Positions 35,367-45,836 of a DNA stretch of 64,000 nucleotides are shown one piece after another (position 1 is the stretch's first letter; every line of letters starts with the position of its first letter). Source of the DNA: Vampirovibrio chlorellavorus (GTDB lineage: Bacteria; Cyanobacteriota; Vampirovibrionia; Vampirovibrionales; Vampirovibrionaceae); the NCBI RefSeq assembly GCF_003149375.1, contig NZ_QFWH01000002.1, positions 372,001-436,000 on the forward strand, in the 5' to 3' direction. The position numbers and the translations under genes are program-made. The notes beneath the pieces are model-generated. The model saw nothing but the letters and a program-made list of their open reading frames with translations. It had not been told where the DNA came from and did not search any database.

Positions 35367-37589
35367 ATGAAAAAGAAAGATCAAACTATCGGCATTAGCA
35401 TTATGGTCATCCTGCTTTTGCTGGCGCTTTTTATAACGCCAATGCTCAAGGGAGAGGTTCTGATTCCGTCTCAGGTGACCTTCAACGATTTTCTTGACCT
35501 GGTGAAGTCCCGTGAAATTGTGCGGGTGGAAATTCGGGATAACGGGGCCACTGGCTATAATGCAATGGCCGTTAAGGCCCTGGAATCCAAGGCGGAGTCT
35601 CAATCTGTCAACTGGCGGACGGCCCCTGTGGGTATTGGCGGAGAAGCCGGGCTGGAAAAAGCCTCGGGATCGCAGGAAAAGCCTGTGACCTCCAAGCCTG
35701 CTGAAAACAGGACTGCCGCTCCGGAATCATTAACGTCTGCGGAGTCTGTCAAGCCTCAGGTTGGCCCGTCCGCTGTTAAAGCGCCGTCTCAGCCTGTGCA
35801 GGAGCAGGCGTCCCGGCCCGCTGCGGCTGCCTCGGAAAAACCGCCTGTGGCTGTGACCCCCATGACTGCGGTGGGCGCTAAAAACAGGCCAATTCAGTAT
35901 CAGGTGATTTTGCCGGAAAGTGGCGCCGGGGTCAGCTTGCTGGTGCCGACTTTGCAGCAGTACAACGTACCTTTTTCCTTTGCCAAGCGGGAGAATGACA
36001 GTTTTTGGCTGACCACCCTGACCACCGTGTTTGTGCCCATTATTTTCCTGGGCATTTTGCTGATGATTCTGCGCAACGCTCAGGGCGGCGGCTCTCAGGC
36101 TCTGTCTTTCGGTAAAAGTCGTGCCAAAATGTCCATGGACAGCAAGGTCAAGGTCACCTTCAACGATGTGGCCGGTATTGATGAAGCCAAGGCCGAGCTG
36201 GAAGAAGTGGTCGATTTCCTCAAAAACGGGGAGCGTTACCAGAAGCTGGGGGCCAAGATTCCCAAGGGCGTGTTGCTGGTGGGTTCACCGGGCACCGGTA
36301 AAACCTTGCTGGCCAAAGCGGTGGCCGGGGAAGCCGGGGTGCCCTTTTTCAGCATTTCCGGTTCGGATTTTGTGGAAATGTTTGTGGGCGTGGGCGCCAG
36401 CCGGGTTCGGGATTTGTTCGAGCAGGCCAAGAAGCACGCCCCCTGTATCATCTTTATGGATGAAATCGATGCGGTGGGTCGTCAACGGGGCGCTGGCATG
36501 GGCGGTGGTCACGATGAGCGTGAGCAAACCCTGAACCAGTTGCTGGTGGAGATGGATGGGTTCGATCCGCATTCCGGCATTATTGTGCTGGCCGCCACCA
36601 ACCGGCCCGATATTCTGGATAACGCGCTGTTGCGCCCGGGTCGTTTTGACCGGCAGGTCATGATCGATCGCCCGGATGTGCAGGGCCGTGAGCAGATTTT
36701 GAAAGTGCATGCCAAGGGCAAACCTCTGGCCAGCGATGTGGATCTCAAGCTGCTGGCCAAGCGCACGCCGGGCTTTACCGGGGCTGATTTGGCCAACCTG
36801 CTGAACGAAGGGGCCTTGCTGGCCGCTCGTCAGAACAAGGAAGTCATTCACCAGATTGATATCGAGAACTCCATTGACAAGGTACTGGCCGGTGCCGAGA
36901 AGAAGAACAAGATCATGTCCGAGAAGGACAAGGAGTTGACCGCCTATCACGAAGTGGGTCACGCATTGGTGGCCGTACTTACGCCGGATAGCGACCCCTT
37001 GCGCAAGGTCACCATTATTCCTCGGGGGATGGCGTTGGGCTTGACCTGGACCATGCCTGAGGATGACAAGGTACACATGTCTAAAAAGCAGATTTTGGCC
37101 CGCATTGCGGTGGCCCTGGGTGGCCGGGTGGCTGAAGAGGTGGTGTACCAGGATGTCACCACCGGGGCCAGCAACGATCTGGAGAAAGTCAGCTCCATGG
37201 CCCGTCGCATTGTGACCGTCTATGGGATGAACGAAAAATTGGGCCCCATTACATACGGTAAGCAGAACGAGCATATGTTCATGGGTCGGGATTTCGGCAG
37301 CGAGCGGAACTACGGTGAAGAAGTGGCCGCCTTGATTGATCGGGAAGTGAAAACCCTGGTTGAAGACCTCTACGATCAGGTGCGAGCGATGCTGATTGAG
37401 AACCGGGATGTCATGGACGCCATCGTCAAGGTGCTGTTGGAAAAAGAAACCCTGGATGATGTTGAGTTCAAGGCCATTATGGATGATGTGGTTCACGCCC
37501 GAGGCAATGGGAGCGGCCAGAAAGGCCAGCCCAAGCTGGACCCGGTGGATCATGAGCATGAGATTCCGTTGGTGGTTCAGCCGGATTAA
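35367..37589 (+). CDS. ftsH: ATP-dependent zinc metalloprotease FtsH with long periplasmic insertion
   Basis: This 740-residue membrane protease degrades misfolded and regulatory proteins. N-terminal helix residues ~8-27, second helix ~213-236, AAA+ domain with Walker A GSPGTGKT (~306-313), Walker B IIFMDEID and second-region-of-homology RPGRFDRQ, then the zinc site HEVGH. Between the helices the loop is ~185 residues, about twice the usual size, because of a Pro/Ala/Ser/Glu-rich segment at ~95-170. The ATG at 35367 starts MKKKDQT; an upstream TTG frame is less likely. First of ftsH-proS-lepA. Confidence 0.95.
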   Translation: MKKKDQTIGISIMVILLLLALFITPMLKGEVLIPSQVTFNDFLDLVKSREIVRVEIRDNGATGYNAMAVKALESKAESQSVNWRTAPVGIGGEAGLEKASGSQEKPVTSKPAENRTAAPESLTSAESVKPQVGPSAVKAPSQPVQEQASRPAAAASEKPPVAVTPMTAVGAKNRPIQYQVILPESGAGVSLLVPTLQQYNVPFSFAKRENDSFWLTTLTTVFVPIIFLGILLMILRNAQGGGSQALSFGKSRAKMSMDSKVKVTFNDVAGIDEAKAELEEVVDFLKNGERYQKLGAKIPKGVLLVGSPGTGKTLLAKAVAGEAGVPFFSISGSDFVEMFVGVGASRVRDLFEQAKKHAPCIIFMDEIDAVGRQRGAGMGGGHDEREQTLNQLLVEMDGFDPHSGIIVLAATNRPDILDNALLRPGRFDRQVMIDRPDVQGREQILKVHAKGKPLASDVDLKLLAKRTPGFTGADLANLLNEGALLAARQNKEVIHQIDIENSIDKVLAGAEKKNKIMSEKDKELTAYHEVGHALVAVLTPDSDPLRKVTIIPRGMALGLTWTMPEDDKVHMSKKQILARIAVALGGRVAEEVVYQDVTTGASNDLEKVSSMARRIVTVYGMNEKLGPITYGKQNEHMFMGRDFGSERNYGEEVAALIDREVKTLVEDLYDQVRAMLIENRDVMDAIVKVLLEKETLDDVEFKAIMDDVVHARGNGSGQKGQPKLDPVDHEHEIPLVVQPD

Positions 37590-37712
37590 CCGAACTTTAC
37601 TAAAATCGCAGTGGGGTGTTTCTGAGCGGAAGCGCCCCTTTGCTTTGCAAGCGGTCGCCTTTCCACTATGATGGAAGGCACTGATACCGGTTATAGGAAG
37701 AGATCCCTGCCC

Positions 37713-39503
37713 ATGCGAATGACCCAGTTGTTAGCCCCTACTTTGCGTGAAAACCCGGCGGATGCCGAGGTGGTCAGCCACCAGTTATTGGTGCGGGCCG
37801 GTTACATCCGGCGTTTGGCCAACGGGGTTTACAATTATTTGCCCTTAATGTGGCGTGTCTTGCGCAAAGTAGAGCAAATTGTCCGGGAAGAAATGGATCG
37901 GGCCGGGGCGCAGGAATTGCTGATGCCCATTCTGCAACCGGCGGAAGTGTGGCAGGCCTCCGGGCGCTGGGATGTTTACGGGGAGCTGATGATGCGGGTC
38001 AAGGATCGCCACGGTCGTGAATATGGCTTGGCCCCCACCGCCGAGGAAGTGATTACCGACATCGCCACCAAGGAAGTGCGCTCTTACCGTCAGTTGCCGG
38101 TCAATTTGTACCAGATTCAGACCAAGTACCGGGATGAGATTCGGCCCCGCTTCGGCTTGTTGCGTGGCCGTGAGTTCATTATGAAAGACGCCTACAGCTT
38201 CCACAGCAGTCAGGACTGCCTGGATCGGGAATACCAGAAGATGGCCGAAACCTACACCCGCATTTTTGAGCGCTGCGGCTTGGAAACCCGTCAGGTACGC
38301 AGTGATAGCGGGGCCATTGGCGGCAGCGTCAGTCACGAGTACATGGTGCTGACCCGCATTGCTCCCGGGGAGCAGGAAAGCGGGGAGAACGACGTATTCT
38401 TCTGCGATAGCTGTGATTACGCAGCCAACGCTGAACGGGCTGAGTCGATCTTGCCGGAAGCCGACACCACCGGCGATCATGCTGAATCAACCGTTTTAGA
38501 TACCCCCAACGCCAGCACCATAGAGGCTTTGGAGCGCAAGTTCCAATTGCGCCCTGAAACGATTTTGAAAACGTTGATCTATGTGATTGACGAAAAAATG
38601 CCGGTCATGGCCCTGATTCGGGGGGATTTGGCGGTTGAGGAAATTAAATTGCTCAACGCCTTTGCTGGCAATGAAATTCGTCTGGCCACCGAGGAAGAAA
38701 TCATTGCGTTAATCGGCGATGTCAAAGGCTATGTGGGACCTTACAACTTGTCTGCCGAAACTTTGCAAAAACTGAAAATCATTGCCGATCGTTCTGTGTC
38801 CGGCTTGCGGAATTTCGTGATGGCCATCAATGAGCGTGGCAAGCATCTGGTGGGCGCCAATTGGGGCGATGCCCATCTGCATGAGCCGCAGATTAAAGAT
38901 GCCGACTTGCGATTGGCTAAAATCGGCGACGCCTGCGTTGAGTGCAAAACCGGCAAACTGAACATGACCCGGGGCATTGAAGTGGGCAACATCTTCCAGT
39001 TGGGCACCAAGTATTCCGGCTCCATGAATGCCACCTACACCGATGAAGATGGCAGCGAAAAGCCCTTCATCATGGGCTGCTACGGCATCGGGGTGTCTCG
39101 CACCGCCGCGGCGGCCATTGAGCGTTTTCACGATAAATCCGGCATTATCTGGCCCATGGCCATCGCCCCCTATCAGGCCATTGTGGTGCCGGTCAACGTC
39201 ACCGATGACACCCAGATGAGCCTGGCCCAGCGCTTGTATGAGCAACTCCGCACCGCCGGCGTGGAAGTGGTGATGGACGATCGGGACGAACGGGCTGGCG
39301 TCAAGTTTAAAGACGCCGATTTGATTGGTTTCCCCATTCGGGTCACCGCTGGCAAAAAAGCCGCGGAAGGCCTGCTGGAAGTGAAGCTGCGGGATCAGGA
39401 TCAGGCTATCGATCTGCCGGAGGCCGAGGTGCTGCCCTTTGTGCTGAAGCAAATTCAGGAATGGCGTCCGGCCCTGAAATCCCCGCAACCCGCTGCGGTG
39501 TAA
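37713..39503 (+). CDS. proS: prolyl-tRNA synthetase (bacterial type)
   Basis: This 596-residue class II synthetase charges tRNA-Pro. Catalytic motifs: motif 2 region [32 protein letters not shown] and motif 3 [12 protein letters not shown]. The YbaK-like editing insertion lies between ([20 protein letters not shown] onward), and the C-terminal anticodon-binding domain ends the protein. Start at 37713 ([14 protein letters not shown]) matches the family N-terminus; the longer frame at 37668 is not supported. Confidence 0.95.
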   Translation: MRMTQLLAPTLRENPADAEVVSHQLLVRAGYIRRLANGVYNYLPLMWRVLRKVEQIVREEMDRAGAQELLMPILQPAEVWQASGRWDVYGELMMRVKDRHGREYGLAPTAEEVITDIATKEVRSYRQLPVNLYQIQTKYRDEIRPRFGLLRGREFIMKDAYSFHSSQDCLDREYQKMAETYTRIFERCGLETRQVRSDSGAIGGSVSHEYMVLTRIAPGEQESGENDVFFCDSCDYAANAERAESILPEADTTGDHAESTVLDTPNASTIEALERKFQLRPETILKTLIYVIDEKMPVMALIRGDLAVEEIKLLNAFAGNEIRLATEEEIIALIGDVKGYVGPYNLSAETLQKLKIIADRSVSGLRNFVMAINERGKHLVGANWGDAHLHEPQIKDADLRLAKIGDACVECKTGKLNMTRGIEVGNIFQLGTKYSGSMNATYTDEDGSEKPFIMGCYGIGVSRTAAAAIERFHDKSGIIWPMAIAPYQAIVVPVNVTDDTQMSLAQRLYEQLRTAGVEVVMDDRDERAGVKFKDADLIGFPIRVTAGKKAAEGLLEVKLRDQDQAIDLPEAEVLPFVLKQIQEWRPALKSPQPAAV

Positions 39504-39549
39504 CCGTCCCCTTTTTACCCCTCATACCCTGAAAAGAGATTTCCTATTC

Positions 39550-41352
39550 ATGTCAAACCCTGCGCCCTCCAACATTCGTAACTTCTGCATTATCGCCCAC
39601 ATCGATCATGGCAAGTCCACCATTGCCGACCGTCTGCTGGAATTTACCGGCACCATCGATAAGCGCCAAATGAAGGATCAGGTACTGGATAACCTGGAGC
39701 TGGAGCGGGAGCGGGGCATTACCATCAAGCTGCAAGCGGCCCGCATGGATTATCAGTATCAGGGCAAGGATTATATTTTGAACCTGATCGACACGCCCGG
39801 ACACGTGGATTTCAGTTATGAAGTATCGCGCTCCCTGCAAGCCTGCGAAGGGGCCTTGCTGGTGGTGGACGCCTCGCAAGGGGTGGAAGCGCAGACGCTG
39901 GCTAACGTGTATCTGGCCATTGAGGCCAACCTGGAAATCATTCCGGTGCTGAACAAAATCGATTTGCCCGGCGCTGACCCGGATCGGGTGCTGAAAGAAA
40001 TTGAGGAAGTGGTGGGCATCGACACCTCCAACGCCATTATGTGCAGCGCCAAGGAAGGCATTGGCATTGAGGACATTCTGCAAGCGGTGGTGGAGTATGT
40101 GCCGCCGCCAAAAATCGAAATGGAAAAACCCTTGCGGGCTTTGGTTTTTGACAGCTACTTTGATGCCTACATGGGCATCATTACTTACGTGCGCATTGTG
40201 GACGGCGAAGTGAAGCAGGGTGATCGCATCCGCTTTATGGAAAACCAGAAAGTCTATGATGTGACGGAAGTGGGTGTGATGAAGCCGGTGCGCCATCCCC
40301 GGGCCAATCTTGTGTCCGGTGAGGTGGGCTATATTTCCGCCTCCATTAAGGAAATGGGCGCCTTTGTGGGTGATACCGTGACCCTGCATGTCAACGGGGC
40401 TAAAGAGCCCTTGCCGGGGTACCAGAAAGCCATGCCCATGGTCTTTTGCGGGCTGTATCCGGTGAACAACGATGATTATACGGTCTTGAAAGATTCTCTG
40501 GAAAAGCTGAAACTGAACGATTCCAGTATTACTTTTGAGCCGGAAAGTTCTGAAGCCTTGGGCTTTGGCTACCGTTGCGGCTTTTTGGGCCTGCTGCACA
40601 TGGAAGTCATTCAGGAGCGTCTGGAGCGGGAGTATAATCTGGATCTGATTACCACCGCCCCCAGTGTGGTCTACAAAGTACACATGACCAATGGCGATGT
40701 GATTGAGGTGGACAACCCCTCCAAGCTGCCCGATCCGGTTAAGCGGGAGTATATGGAAGAGCCCTTTGTTAAAATCAGCATCATTACCCCCAACGAGTTT
40801 GTGGGCGCTTTGATGGATCTCTCTCAAACCCGGCGGGGCATTTTCCTGGGCATGGATTATCTGGATAAAGTGCGGGTGAACCTGCAATATGAATTGCCCC
40901 TCAACGAGATGGTCACCGATTATTACGACAAGCTGAAATCCTGCTCCAAGGGCTATGCCTCCATGGATTACAGTTTTTCCGAGTACAAGCGCAGCAATCT
41001 GGTGAAGCTGGATATCTTGTTGGCGGGCGATATCGTGGATGCCCTCAGCGTGATTGTCCACCGGGACAAAGCGCACAGCGTGGGTCAGGTGTTGACCGAG
41101 AAGCTGAAAGAAATCATTCCCCGGCAGATGTTTGAAGTGCCCATTCAGGCGGCCATTGGGGGCAAAATTGTGGCCCGTAGCACGGTAAAAGCCATGCGCA
41201 AAAACGTGTTGGACAAATGCTATGGCGGGGATATTTCCCGGAAGCGCAAGTTGCTGGAAAAGCAGAAAAAAGGGAAAAAGCGCATGAAGTCCATCGGCAG
41301 TGTGGATGTGCCGCAAGAGGCGTTCATGGCGGTTTTGAAACTCAGCGATTAA
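39550..41352 (+). CDS. lepA: elongation factor 4 (LepA)
   Basis: This 600-residue translational GTPase associates with the ribosome and aids back-translocation or initiation. G1 [14 protein letters not shown]3 DTPGHVDF, G4 NKIDLPGA, G5 CSAKEGIG; then domains II-V and the LepA-specific C-terminus with [11 protein letters not shown] and [12 protein letters not shown]. Length typical. It lies 46 bp after proS. Confidence 0.97.
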   Translation: MSNPAPSNIRNFCIIAHIDHGKSTIADRLLEFTGTIDKRQMKDQVLDNLELERERGITIKLQAARMDYQYQGKDYILNLIDTPGHVDFSYEVSRSLQACEGALLVVDASQGVEAQTLANVYLAIEANLEIIPVLNKIDLPGADPDRVLKEIEEVVGIDTSNAIMCSAKEGIGIEDILQAVVEYVPPPKIEMEKPLRALVFDSYFDAYMGIITYVRIVDGEVKQGDRIRFMENQKVYDVTEVGVMKPVRHPRANLVSGEVGYISASIKEMGAFVGDTVTLHVNGAKEPLPGYQKAMPMVFCGLYPVNNDDYTVLKDSLEKLKLNDSSITFEPESSEALGFGYRCGFLGLLHMEVIQERLEREYNLDLITTAPSVVYKVHMTNGDVIEVDNPSKLPDPVKREYMEEPFVKISIITPNEFVGALMDLSQTRRGIFLGMDYLDKVRVNLQYELPLNEMVTDYYDKLKSCSKGYASMDYSFSEYKRSNLVKLDILLAGDIVDALSVIVHRDKAHSVGQVLTEKLKEIIPRQMFEVPIQAAIGGKIVARSTVKAMRKNVLDKCYGGDISRKRKLLEKQKKGKKRMKSIGSVDVPQEAFMAVLKLSD

Positions 41353-41386
41353 ATTTTAAGGGGCTTTGTTCTATCCCATTTTTCAA

Positions 41387-41480
41387 GGGGGCGTTGCCCC
41401 CTGTAACCCCCACTGGAAGGGGGACAGAGTCCAGCGTTTGCGCTGTCCCCCCTCCAGACCTCCCCCCTCCAGACCTCCCC
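41387..41480. repeat. two GC-rich hairpins and a 15-bp tandem repeat after lepA
   Basis: GGGGGC-GTT-GCCCCC (41387-41401) and GGGGGACAG/CTGTCCCCC (41419-41427 with 41443-41451) are stable stems. CCTCCAGACCTCCCC is then repeated exactly (41451-41465, 41466-41480). The block follows lepA and precedes the phage module, and may be a genome-specific REP-like element. Confidence 0.6.
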
Positions 41481-41637
41481 ACGCAAGAAAGCAATTTTTA
41501 TCTGACCTGGAGAGAGTAAAAACCAAGAATATTCCAGGCATCTTCATCAATAGGAGAAATTTTAGTTTATAACAAGTGGGTCTTGGGGTAATGGGGTATG
41601 GTGTGTTTCATGCAGTATTTAAAAGGGCGGTATTGTC

Positions 41638-41657
41638 ATTCCCGCGGAGGCGGGAAT
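41638..41657. repeat. ATTCCCGC palindromic repeat copy
   Basis: ATTCCCGCGGAGGCGGGAAT flanked by GTC and CCAC matches the three copies near 21.5 kb in inverted orientation. It lies in the 41353-41751 gap, which otherwise holds only hairpins and the phage-module terminator. Confidence 0.8.
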
Positions 41658-41700
41658 CCACTGCGGCACAGGAAACGATCCAGATCATTCGTGCGAAAAC

Positions 41701-41745
41701 AAAAAAAGCCCACCTGTGCCGAATGATCGACACAGATGGGTGGGT
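41701..41745 (-). terminator. terminator closing the phage module
   Basis: On the minus strand CCCA-TCTGTG-type arms (41731-41740 with 41709-41718, one mismatch) form a 9-bp stem with a 12-nt loop, followed by seven T residues (41707-41701). It lies just beyond the stop of the last gene of the phage-like operon. Confidence 0.85.
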
Positions 41746-41751
41746 AGGGCG

Positions 41752-42006
41752 TTAATGGGTGGTGAGTGCTTTGACTTTTCCCAGAAACAATTGCCCGGCC
41801 TGGATGGCGTCTAAAAACTCATCTTCAGTGGCCGGGCCGTTGGGGAATTTCCAGTTAGCGGGTAGTTGAACATAAACCAGTCGAGCCACATCCAGCCCGC
41901 TTAAGCGTCCCGCCAAGGGAGCCAGTAAATTCAAGATTTTCAAAGCCAATGCCAAGTCCTTCCCCAGACTGAGATTGGCCAGCAGGTGCAACGCTTTTTT
42001 CAGCAT
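41752..42006 (-). CDS. small protein at the end of the phage module
   Basis: This 84-residue protein has a Leu/Ala-rich helical N-terminal half (MLKKALHLLANLSLGKDLALALKILNLLAP) and a polar C-terminus with TEDEFLDAIQAGQ. AAAGGA lies ~8 nt before the ATG. It comes just after the endolysin gene and before the operon terminator. It might be a lysis accessory or host-interaction protein; no family recognised. Confidence 0.65.
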   Translation of the reverse strand: MLKKALHLLANLSLGKDLALALKILNLLAPLAGRLSGLDVARLVYVQLPANWKFPNGPATEDEFLDAIQAGQLFLGKVKALTTH

Positions 42007-42035
42007 GATGAATCCTTTCTGAAAAGAATGAGGGC

Positions 42036-42410
42036 TTACGACCAGCGGGCTTGGGTGGGGCGAATGTCCAGATGCGTGTAGTGCTGATAACAGCCCATGC
42101 CGCCCGACCAGTGCTTCAAAAATTCCTGAACCGCTTTGGCGGGCATGCCACTGACCACAATGTCCGCGGCCATGCCATTGAGGTGCTGACTGTGAGACGC
42201 CCCGCCCACGGCCAGATTATGCCCCTTGCTGCGGTAACCGGAATTGATGATGATGGGCTTGCCCAGCAAATCCCGGATGACTTGCAGGCGATTGGCCAGC
42301 CGATACAGATTTTCCAGAATCCATGGGGCGGGAACGGGATCATCGCCGTGCAAAAATTCGGACAATTTAAAGTTTGCGGTGAGCTGAATGGCCCGTGGAT
42401 CTTGACTCAT
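42036..42410 (-). CDS. peptidase M15-type endolysin
   Basis: This 124-residue zinc peptidase domain of the D-Ala-D-Ala carboxypeptidase/M15 type has NSGYRSKGHNLAVGGASHSQHLNGMAADI with the His and Asp metal ligands, and HYTHLDIR with the last His. Phage versions cut peptidoglycan stem peptides to release particles. AGGA lies 9 nt upstream. It follows the holin-like gene, the normal lysis-cassette pairing. A similar single-domain M15 protein can also be a tail-associated lysin. Confidence 0.85.
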   Translation of the reverse strand: MSQDPRAIQLTANFKLSEFLHGDDPVPAPWILENLYRLANRLQVIRDLLGKPIIINSGYRSKGHNLAVGGASHSQHLNGMAADIVVSGMPAKAVQEFLKHWSGGMGCYQHYTHLDIRPTQARWS

Positions 42411-42454
42411 GGCAGTCCTGCTTTCATTACGTGTGTCGGGTACTTGTTTCGTTT

Positions 42455-42706
42455 TTATTCTTGCTGGTGGTTGAGGCGATCGTTGATTTTATTCAACTGA
42501 AAATCCAGCCGGTTCAGCAGCGTTTTGATGTCCTCCACATCCTGACGGGTGGCGTATTCCGCCCGAATGGCGTTCTCCAGTTGCCGGAGCGATTGCTCCA
42601 GTTCCACCGGGGTGACAAAAATGCCCAGCTTCAACAAGCTCACCGTCATAAATGAAATTAACGCCGGAACCACATACTGCCGGGCTTGCGCGAACAGTTC
42701 CATCAC
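42455..42706 (-). CDS. holin-like protein with one membrane span and coiled coil
   Basis: This 83-residue protein has a hydrophobic helix at residues ~10-32 (YVVPALISFMTVSLLKLGIFV), then a long amphipathic coiled coil (EQSLRQLENAIRAEY...IKTLLNRLDFQLNKINDRL). Its start overlaps the preceding stop by 4 bp. Size, topology and position before the endolysin fit a holin or spanin-like lysis protein, but the family is not diagnostic. Confidence 0.65.
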   Translation of the reverse strand: MMELFAQARQYVVPALISFMTVSLLKLGIFVTPVELEQSLRQLENAIRAEYATRQDVEDIKTLLNRLDFQLNKINDRLNHQQE

Positions 42707-43059
42707 GTCTCCGGGGCGGGTGGGGGAGATTCCGGTAACAGACTGAGCATGCCTTGCCGCAGGGCCTCTAGTGCCTCCGGGATAGTAGCCCGTTGAATGA
42801 TCAGCCGGGCAATGTGCGGACGGTTCTGCTCCAGCTCCATTTTCACCGCGGCTTTCAGGGGCGCCAAATCGGCCTGCATTTCTGCGGGTAAGTCCGTCTC
42901 AAAAACCAATCGTAACTGCTCGGTTAAAGGCTGTAATTCCAGGCTGTTTACGGGTGGCCTGCCCGGCTGCCAGGAGCCTTCCTCACGCGCTTCCGGCTGC
43001 TGAGGATAATCACCGGCATCGCTGATGGTGCCGTCGTGTCTCAGTAAATAAAAGTTCAT
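42703..43059 (-). CDS. small protein downstream of the tail fibre gene
   Basis: This 118-residue protein starts MNFYLLRHDGTISDAGDYPQQPE, and GAGGT precedes the ATG. A proline-rich middle is followed by a helical C-terminal half. It starts one base after the tail-fibre stop and overlaps the holin-like gene by 4 bp. The position suggests a tail fibre assembly or accessory protein. No family recognised. Confidence 0.6.
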   Translation of the reverse strand: MNFYLLRHDGTISDAGDYPQQPEAREEGSWQPGRPPVNSLELQPLTEQLRLVFETDLPAEMQADLAPLKAAVKMELEQNRPHIARLIIQRATIPEALEALRQGMLSLLPESPPPAPET

Positions 43060-43060
43060 G

Positions 43061-44218
43061 TTAAATTACCTCGGTTACAATGTAGCCCGCCACATTAATG
43101 TCCATGCCGCTGGTGGCGTCGGTCATGCGGTATTGAATGATCTGGTTGGCGTCGGTTTCTACAATCTCGCTTTCGTACTCGGTAAAGGTTCTGCCGCTCA
43201 GGTTTTGCACCACAAATTCATCGACTGAACTCCCTTTTTTGCGGATGTAGCCGAATTTGCCGCTGGTGGAAATGAGATAAACGCCGCCCCGTAAAATGGC
43301 CTGGGTGGAAATGGGCGGCACAAAACTGGCCAGGGAAACATCGGTATAGGTGCTGGCAGTCCCTGCGTCCAGAACGATGGTTTGCCCAGTAGCCGGGGTC
43401 AGGTTGAGGGGGAGAATGGTCACCCGGTACTTGATGGCCGGACGATAAGGCCAGCCCGTTGTGATGTAAAAGGGAATGATATTGCTGCTGCCGTCGGTGC
43501 GGACGGCTAACGGCAGTTGCCGCTTCAGATCGTATCCGGTGGGAAGGGTGATGCTACCCCCACTGACTTCGTTCGCGGTGGAAAAAACAGCACCGGTGGT
43601 GCCATCAATATTCCGTTTCACGAGATACACGTAGTACCAGGTATTGGCGGCCTTGGTGCCGGTGTCCAGACCATTCAGTCCGCTGCTGTCCAGACTTAAA
43701 ACAACATCGGCGGCCAGTTCAATATCGGTTTGGTTGGTGGAATTCCGGGCTCGCAAGCCGTTTTTCAACCGTATGGCGCTGCTGCTCTCATACAGTGGGG
43801 CGGCGCCGGTAATGCCGTGTTTGTAGAGAACCGGGTTGCCCTCATGAACGAGGTATCGGGAGGCGCCATTTACGCGAAGGCGGTAAACGTGGCTGGTGGA
43901 ATCGTAGCCAATCTCGCCATTGGCTGCTCCCACGAAGCCCGGTATTTGGGCCAGACGAACTGAGCCCGATTTCAGGGTGACAGATTCCACGGTGACCCCT
44001 GCGCCGGCGCTGCGTTCTTCCAGCGTGTCCGCTTTGATGGCGGCGGAAAAACTTTTGGTGCCGCTGAGGGTTATATTGCCAGTTTCCAGACTGGTTAGCC
44101 GGGTGTCTTGACTGTTGGATTCCGTGACCAGCTGGTTGAATTCACTGTCCAGATCATCGGCGTTGATCAGGTTTCCGTTGGCAATTTCCGCTTGTTTGAG
44201 ACGTGAGATTTGAGTCAT
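43061..44218 (-). CDS. phage tail fibre/spike protein
   Basis: This 385-residue protein starts at 44218 (MTQISRLKQAEI), where AGGA lies ~11 nt upstream. The N-terminal helical segment (NADDLDSEFNQLVTESNSQDTRLTSLE) is typical of fibre attachment or trimerisation regions. The remainder is beta-rich with repeats of Thr/Ser/Gly, GYDSTSHVYRLRVNGASRYLVHEGNP (phage fibre style), and a distal domain with IIQYRMTDATSG. It probably binds the host surface. Confidence 0.78.
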   Translation of the reverse strand: MTQISRLKQAEIANGNLINADDLDSEFNQLVTESNSQDTRLTSLETGNITLSGTKSFSAAIKADTLEERSAGAGVTVESVTLKSGSVRLAQIPGFVGAANGEIGYDSTSHVYRLRVNGASRYLVHEGNPVLYKHGITGAAPLYESSSAIRLKNGLRARNSTNQTDIELAADVVLSLDSSGLNGLDTGTKAANTWYYVYLVKRNIDGTTGAVFSTANEVSGGSITLPTGYDLKRQLPLAVRTDGSSNIIPFYITTGWPYRPAIKYRVTILPLNLTPATGQTIVLDAGTASTYTDVSLASFVPPISTQAILRGGVYLISTSGKFGYIRKKGSSVDEFVVQNLSGRTFTEYESEIVETDANQIIQYRMTDATSGMDINVAGYIVTEVI

Positions 44219-44249
44219 GGCATTTGCTTCCTGTGACTTGTGGGGTGAC

Positions 44250-45788
44250 TTATCGGGTGCCGCCATCCAGCACGGTGATGGTCCAGCCTTCAATTTCCAC
44301 CGGGCGATCCGCTTCGTTGCCGGTGAGTTCCATCTGGAAGTACTGCCCGGATCCGGCTGGTATCAGACTGAAGCAGGCACTGCCGGCCCGGTTGTAGTAA
44401 TCGGCGCCATAAGTGGTCTGGTTATAGACGGTGCTGGCGCTATCCGGGGTGAGGGATACGGTTCGGGATTGCTGGTTCTGAGAGCCTCGGCGCAGGTTCC
44501 AGACCATGTTGACCGTAACGTTGACTTCCGAAATTTGTTTGAGATAGAGCTGAATATCCTTGATGCGCTTGCGTTGCCGGGGAGTGTCAAAGTCCAGAAA
44601 GCCGGTGCGATAGAGCCAGTGAACAGGCTGGCCGTTGTAGCTGTTGCCTTTAAGTTGTTGTTGCACAATGCCCTGGTAATTCCCGGTGTAGAGTTTACCG
44701 TTAAAGGTGCAGCCACAAGCGGCCACAATGCCCTGACGCTTGCTCCAGATCCGGTTGATGCCGTAGTTGTAGATCAGCACGGTTTGATTCTGAATGGCGC
44801 TACCATCAGCCACAAACCACCACACCTCCTGTCGGTTTCTGAGATGGATGGCGAAACTTTGGCCGAGTTGCGAGCGGTTCAGGTTTTCAATCTGGGCCTT
44901 GATGGCGTTGGAGAGAAAGAGCGTGGTGACATTTCCCTGGGCCGTGGCCGTGGACAGGGCGGTGATTCCTTCCGGAGACAGAAACATCAGCTCGTTGCCC
45001 ACCAGTACGATGCTGCGGTGGCTAACGGCTCCAAATTCATCCGACATTTTCTGAACGGCAAACGTGTCTACATCAGAACCGGATAACACATAGGTGGAGC
45101 GTTCCTTGAAAATGACCAGCACCTCTTCATTCAGAAGTGGCAAAAATAAGGTTTTCAGTCCGGTTATTTTTTCGCCATCACCGGGAGAAATCTGAATGGC
45201 CCCCGGCGAGTCTGACCAATAACTGGGCTCAAAGTTTTCGGCGTTTTCCAGTTCCGAGATATATACCAGAGAGGGGTTGCTGGCGTCTCCGGCGAAGATC
45301 AGCCGGTTGGCGTAAATCTCCGATAAGGCGGGTTTGCCAGCATCAATCCCAAACACATCCGGAGGCCAGTTTTCCAGAAGTCCAACGCTATCCAGGCCGT
45401 CCCATTTAATGGGGTTGTCCGCACCGTTGCAACCAATCAGCAAGCCCTGAAAGGTGACAAAATTCATGGTGCGATCGGGGGTTAAGCCGCTGTAAAGCAG
45501 GGTGGCGGCCCCGGTGCTTTCGTTGAATTGGTAGAGCTTATCTCCGCAGACCGCCATTAAAAACGTTTGTCCCAGCAAGTTTTTATAGGGGTACAAGCTG
45601 GTGATGGTGGCACCGGAGGACAACGGCGTGCTGTTGATGTGAATGTAACCAACATTGTTGCTGGACCAACTGCCGTGGGTAGTGGCGTGTAAATTGACGA
45701 TCGCTTCGGCCTCCCCGTTTCTCAAGGTCAGGTCGTTGGCTCGTAAATTCATGCCTCCGGCGTTATCGAAAAATTGAAATGTGCGCAT
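44250..45788 (-). CDS. tail stabilisation protein, P22 gp10-like
   Basis: This 512-residue beta-rich protein has repeated strand-turn units resembling the P22 gp10-type tail accessory/packaged-DNA stabilisation proteins: N-terminal GGMNLRANDLTLRNGEAEAIVNLH, WDGLDSVG, ANRLIFAGDASNPSLVYISELENAENF, VLVIFKERSTYVLSG, VSHRSIVLVGNELMFLSPEGITAL, NYGINRIW. It would plug or extend the portal/neck assembly. Located between the neck adaptor and the tail fibre, as in podoviruses. Confidence 0.75.
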   Translation of the reverse strand: MRTFQFFDNAGGMNLRANDLTLRNGEAEAIVNLHATTHGSWSSNNVGYIHINSTPLSSGATITSLYPYKNLLGQTFLMAVCGDKLYQFNESTGAATLLYSGLTPDRTMNFVTFQGLLIGCNGADNPIKWDGLDSVGLLENWPPDVFGIDAGKPALSEIYANRLIFAGDASNPSLVYISELENAENFEPSYWSDSPGAIQISPGDGEKITGLKTLFLPLLNEEVLVIFKERSTYVLSGSDVDTFAVQKMSDEFGAVSHRSIVLVGNELMFLSPEGITALSTATAQGNVTTLFLSNAIKAQIENLNRSQLGQSFAIHLRNRQEVWWFVADGSAIQNQTVLIYNYGINRIWSKRQGIVAACGCTFNGKLYTGNYQGIVQQQLKGNSYNGQPVHWLYRTGFLDFDTPRQRKRIKDIQLYLKQISEVNVTVNMVWNLRRGSQNQQSRTVSLTPDSASTVYNQTTYGADYYNRAGSACFSLIPAGSGQYFQMELTGNEADRPVEIEGWTITVLDGGTR

Positions 45789-45836
45789 GGATTACTGCTT
45801 CCTTAAAACCCGTTTTTGGACTTGGTGTAAGCACGT

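Noticed and set aside
39553-41316. 587-codon minus-strand frame opposite lepA
   Set aside because: It is His/Gln-rich, typical of the antisense of a GC-biased gene; lepA is unambiguous on the plus strand.
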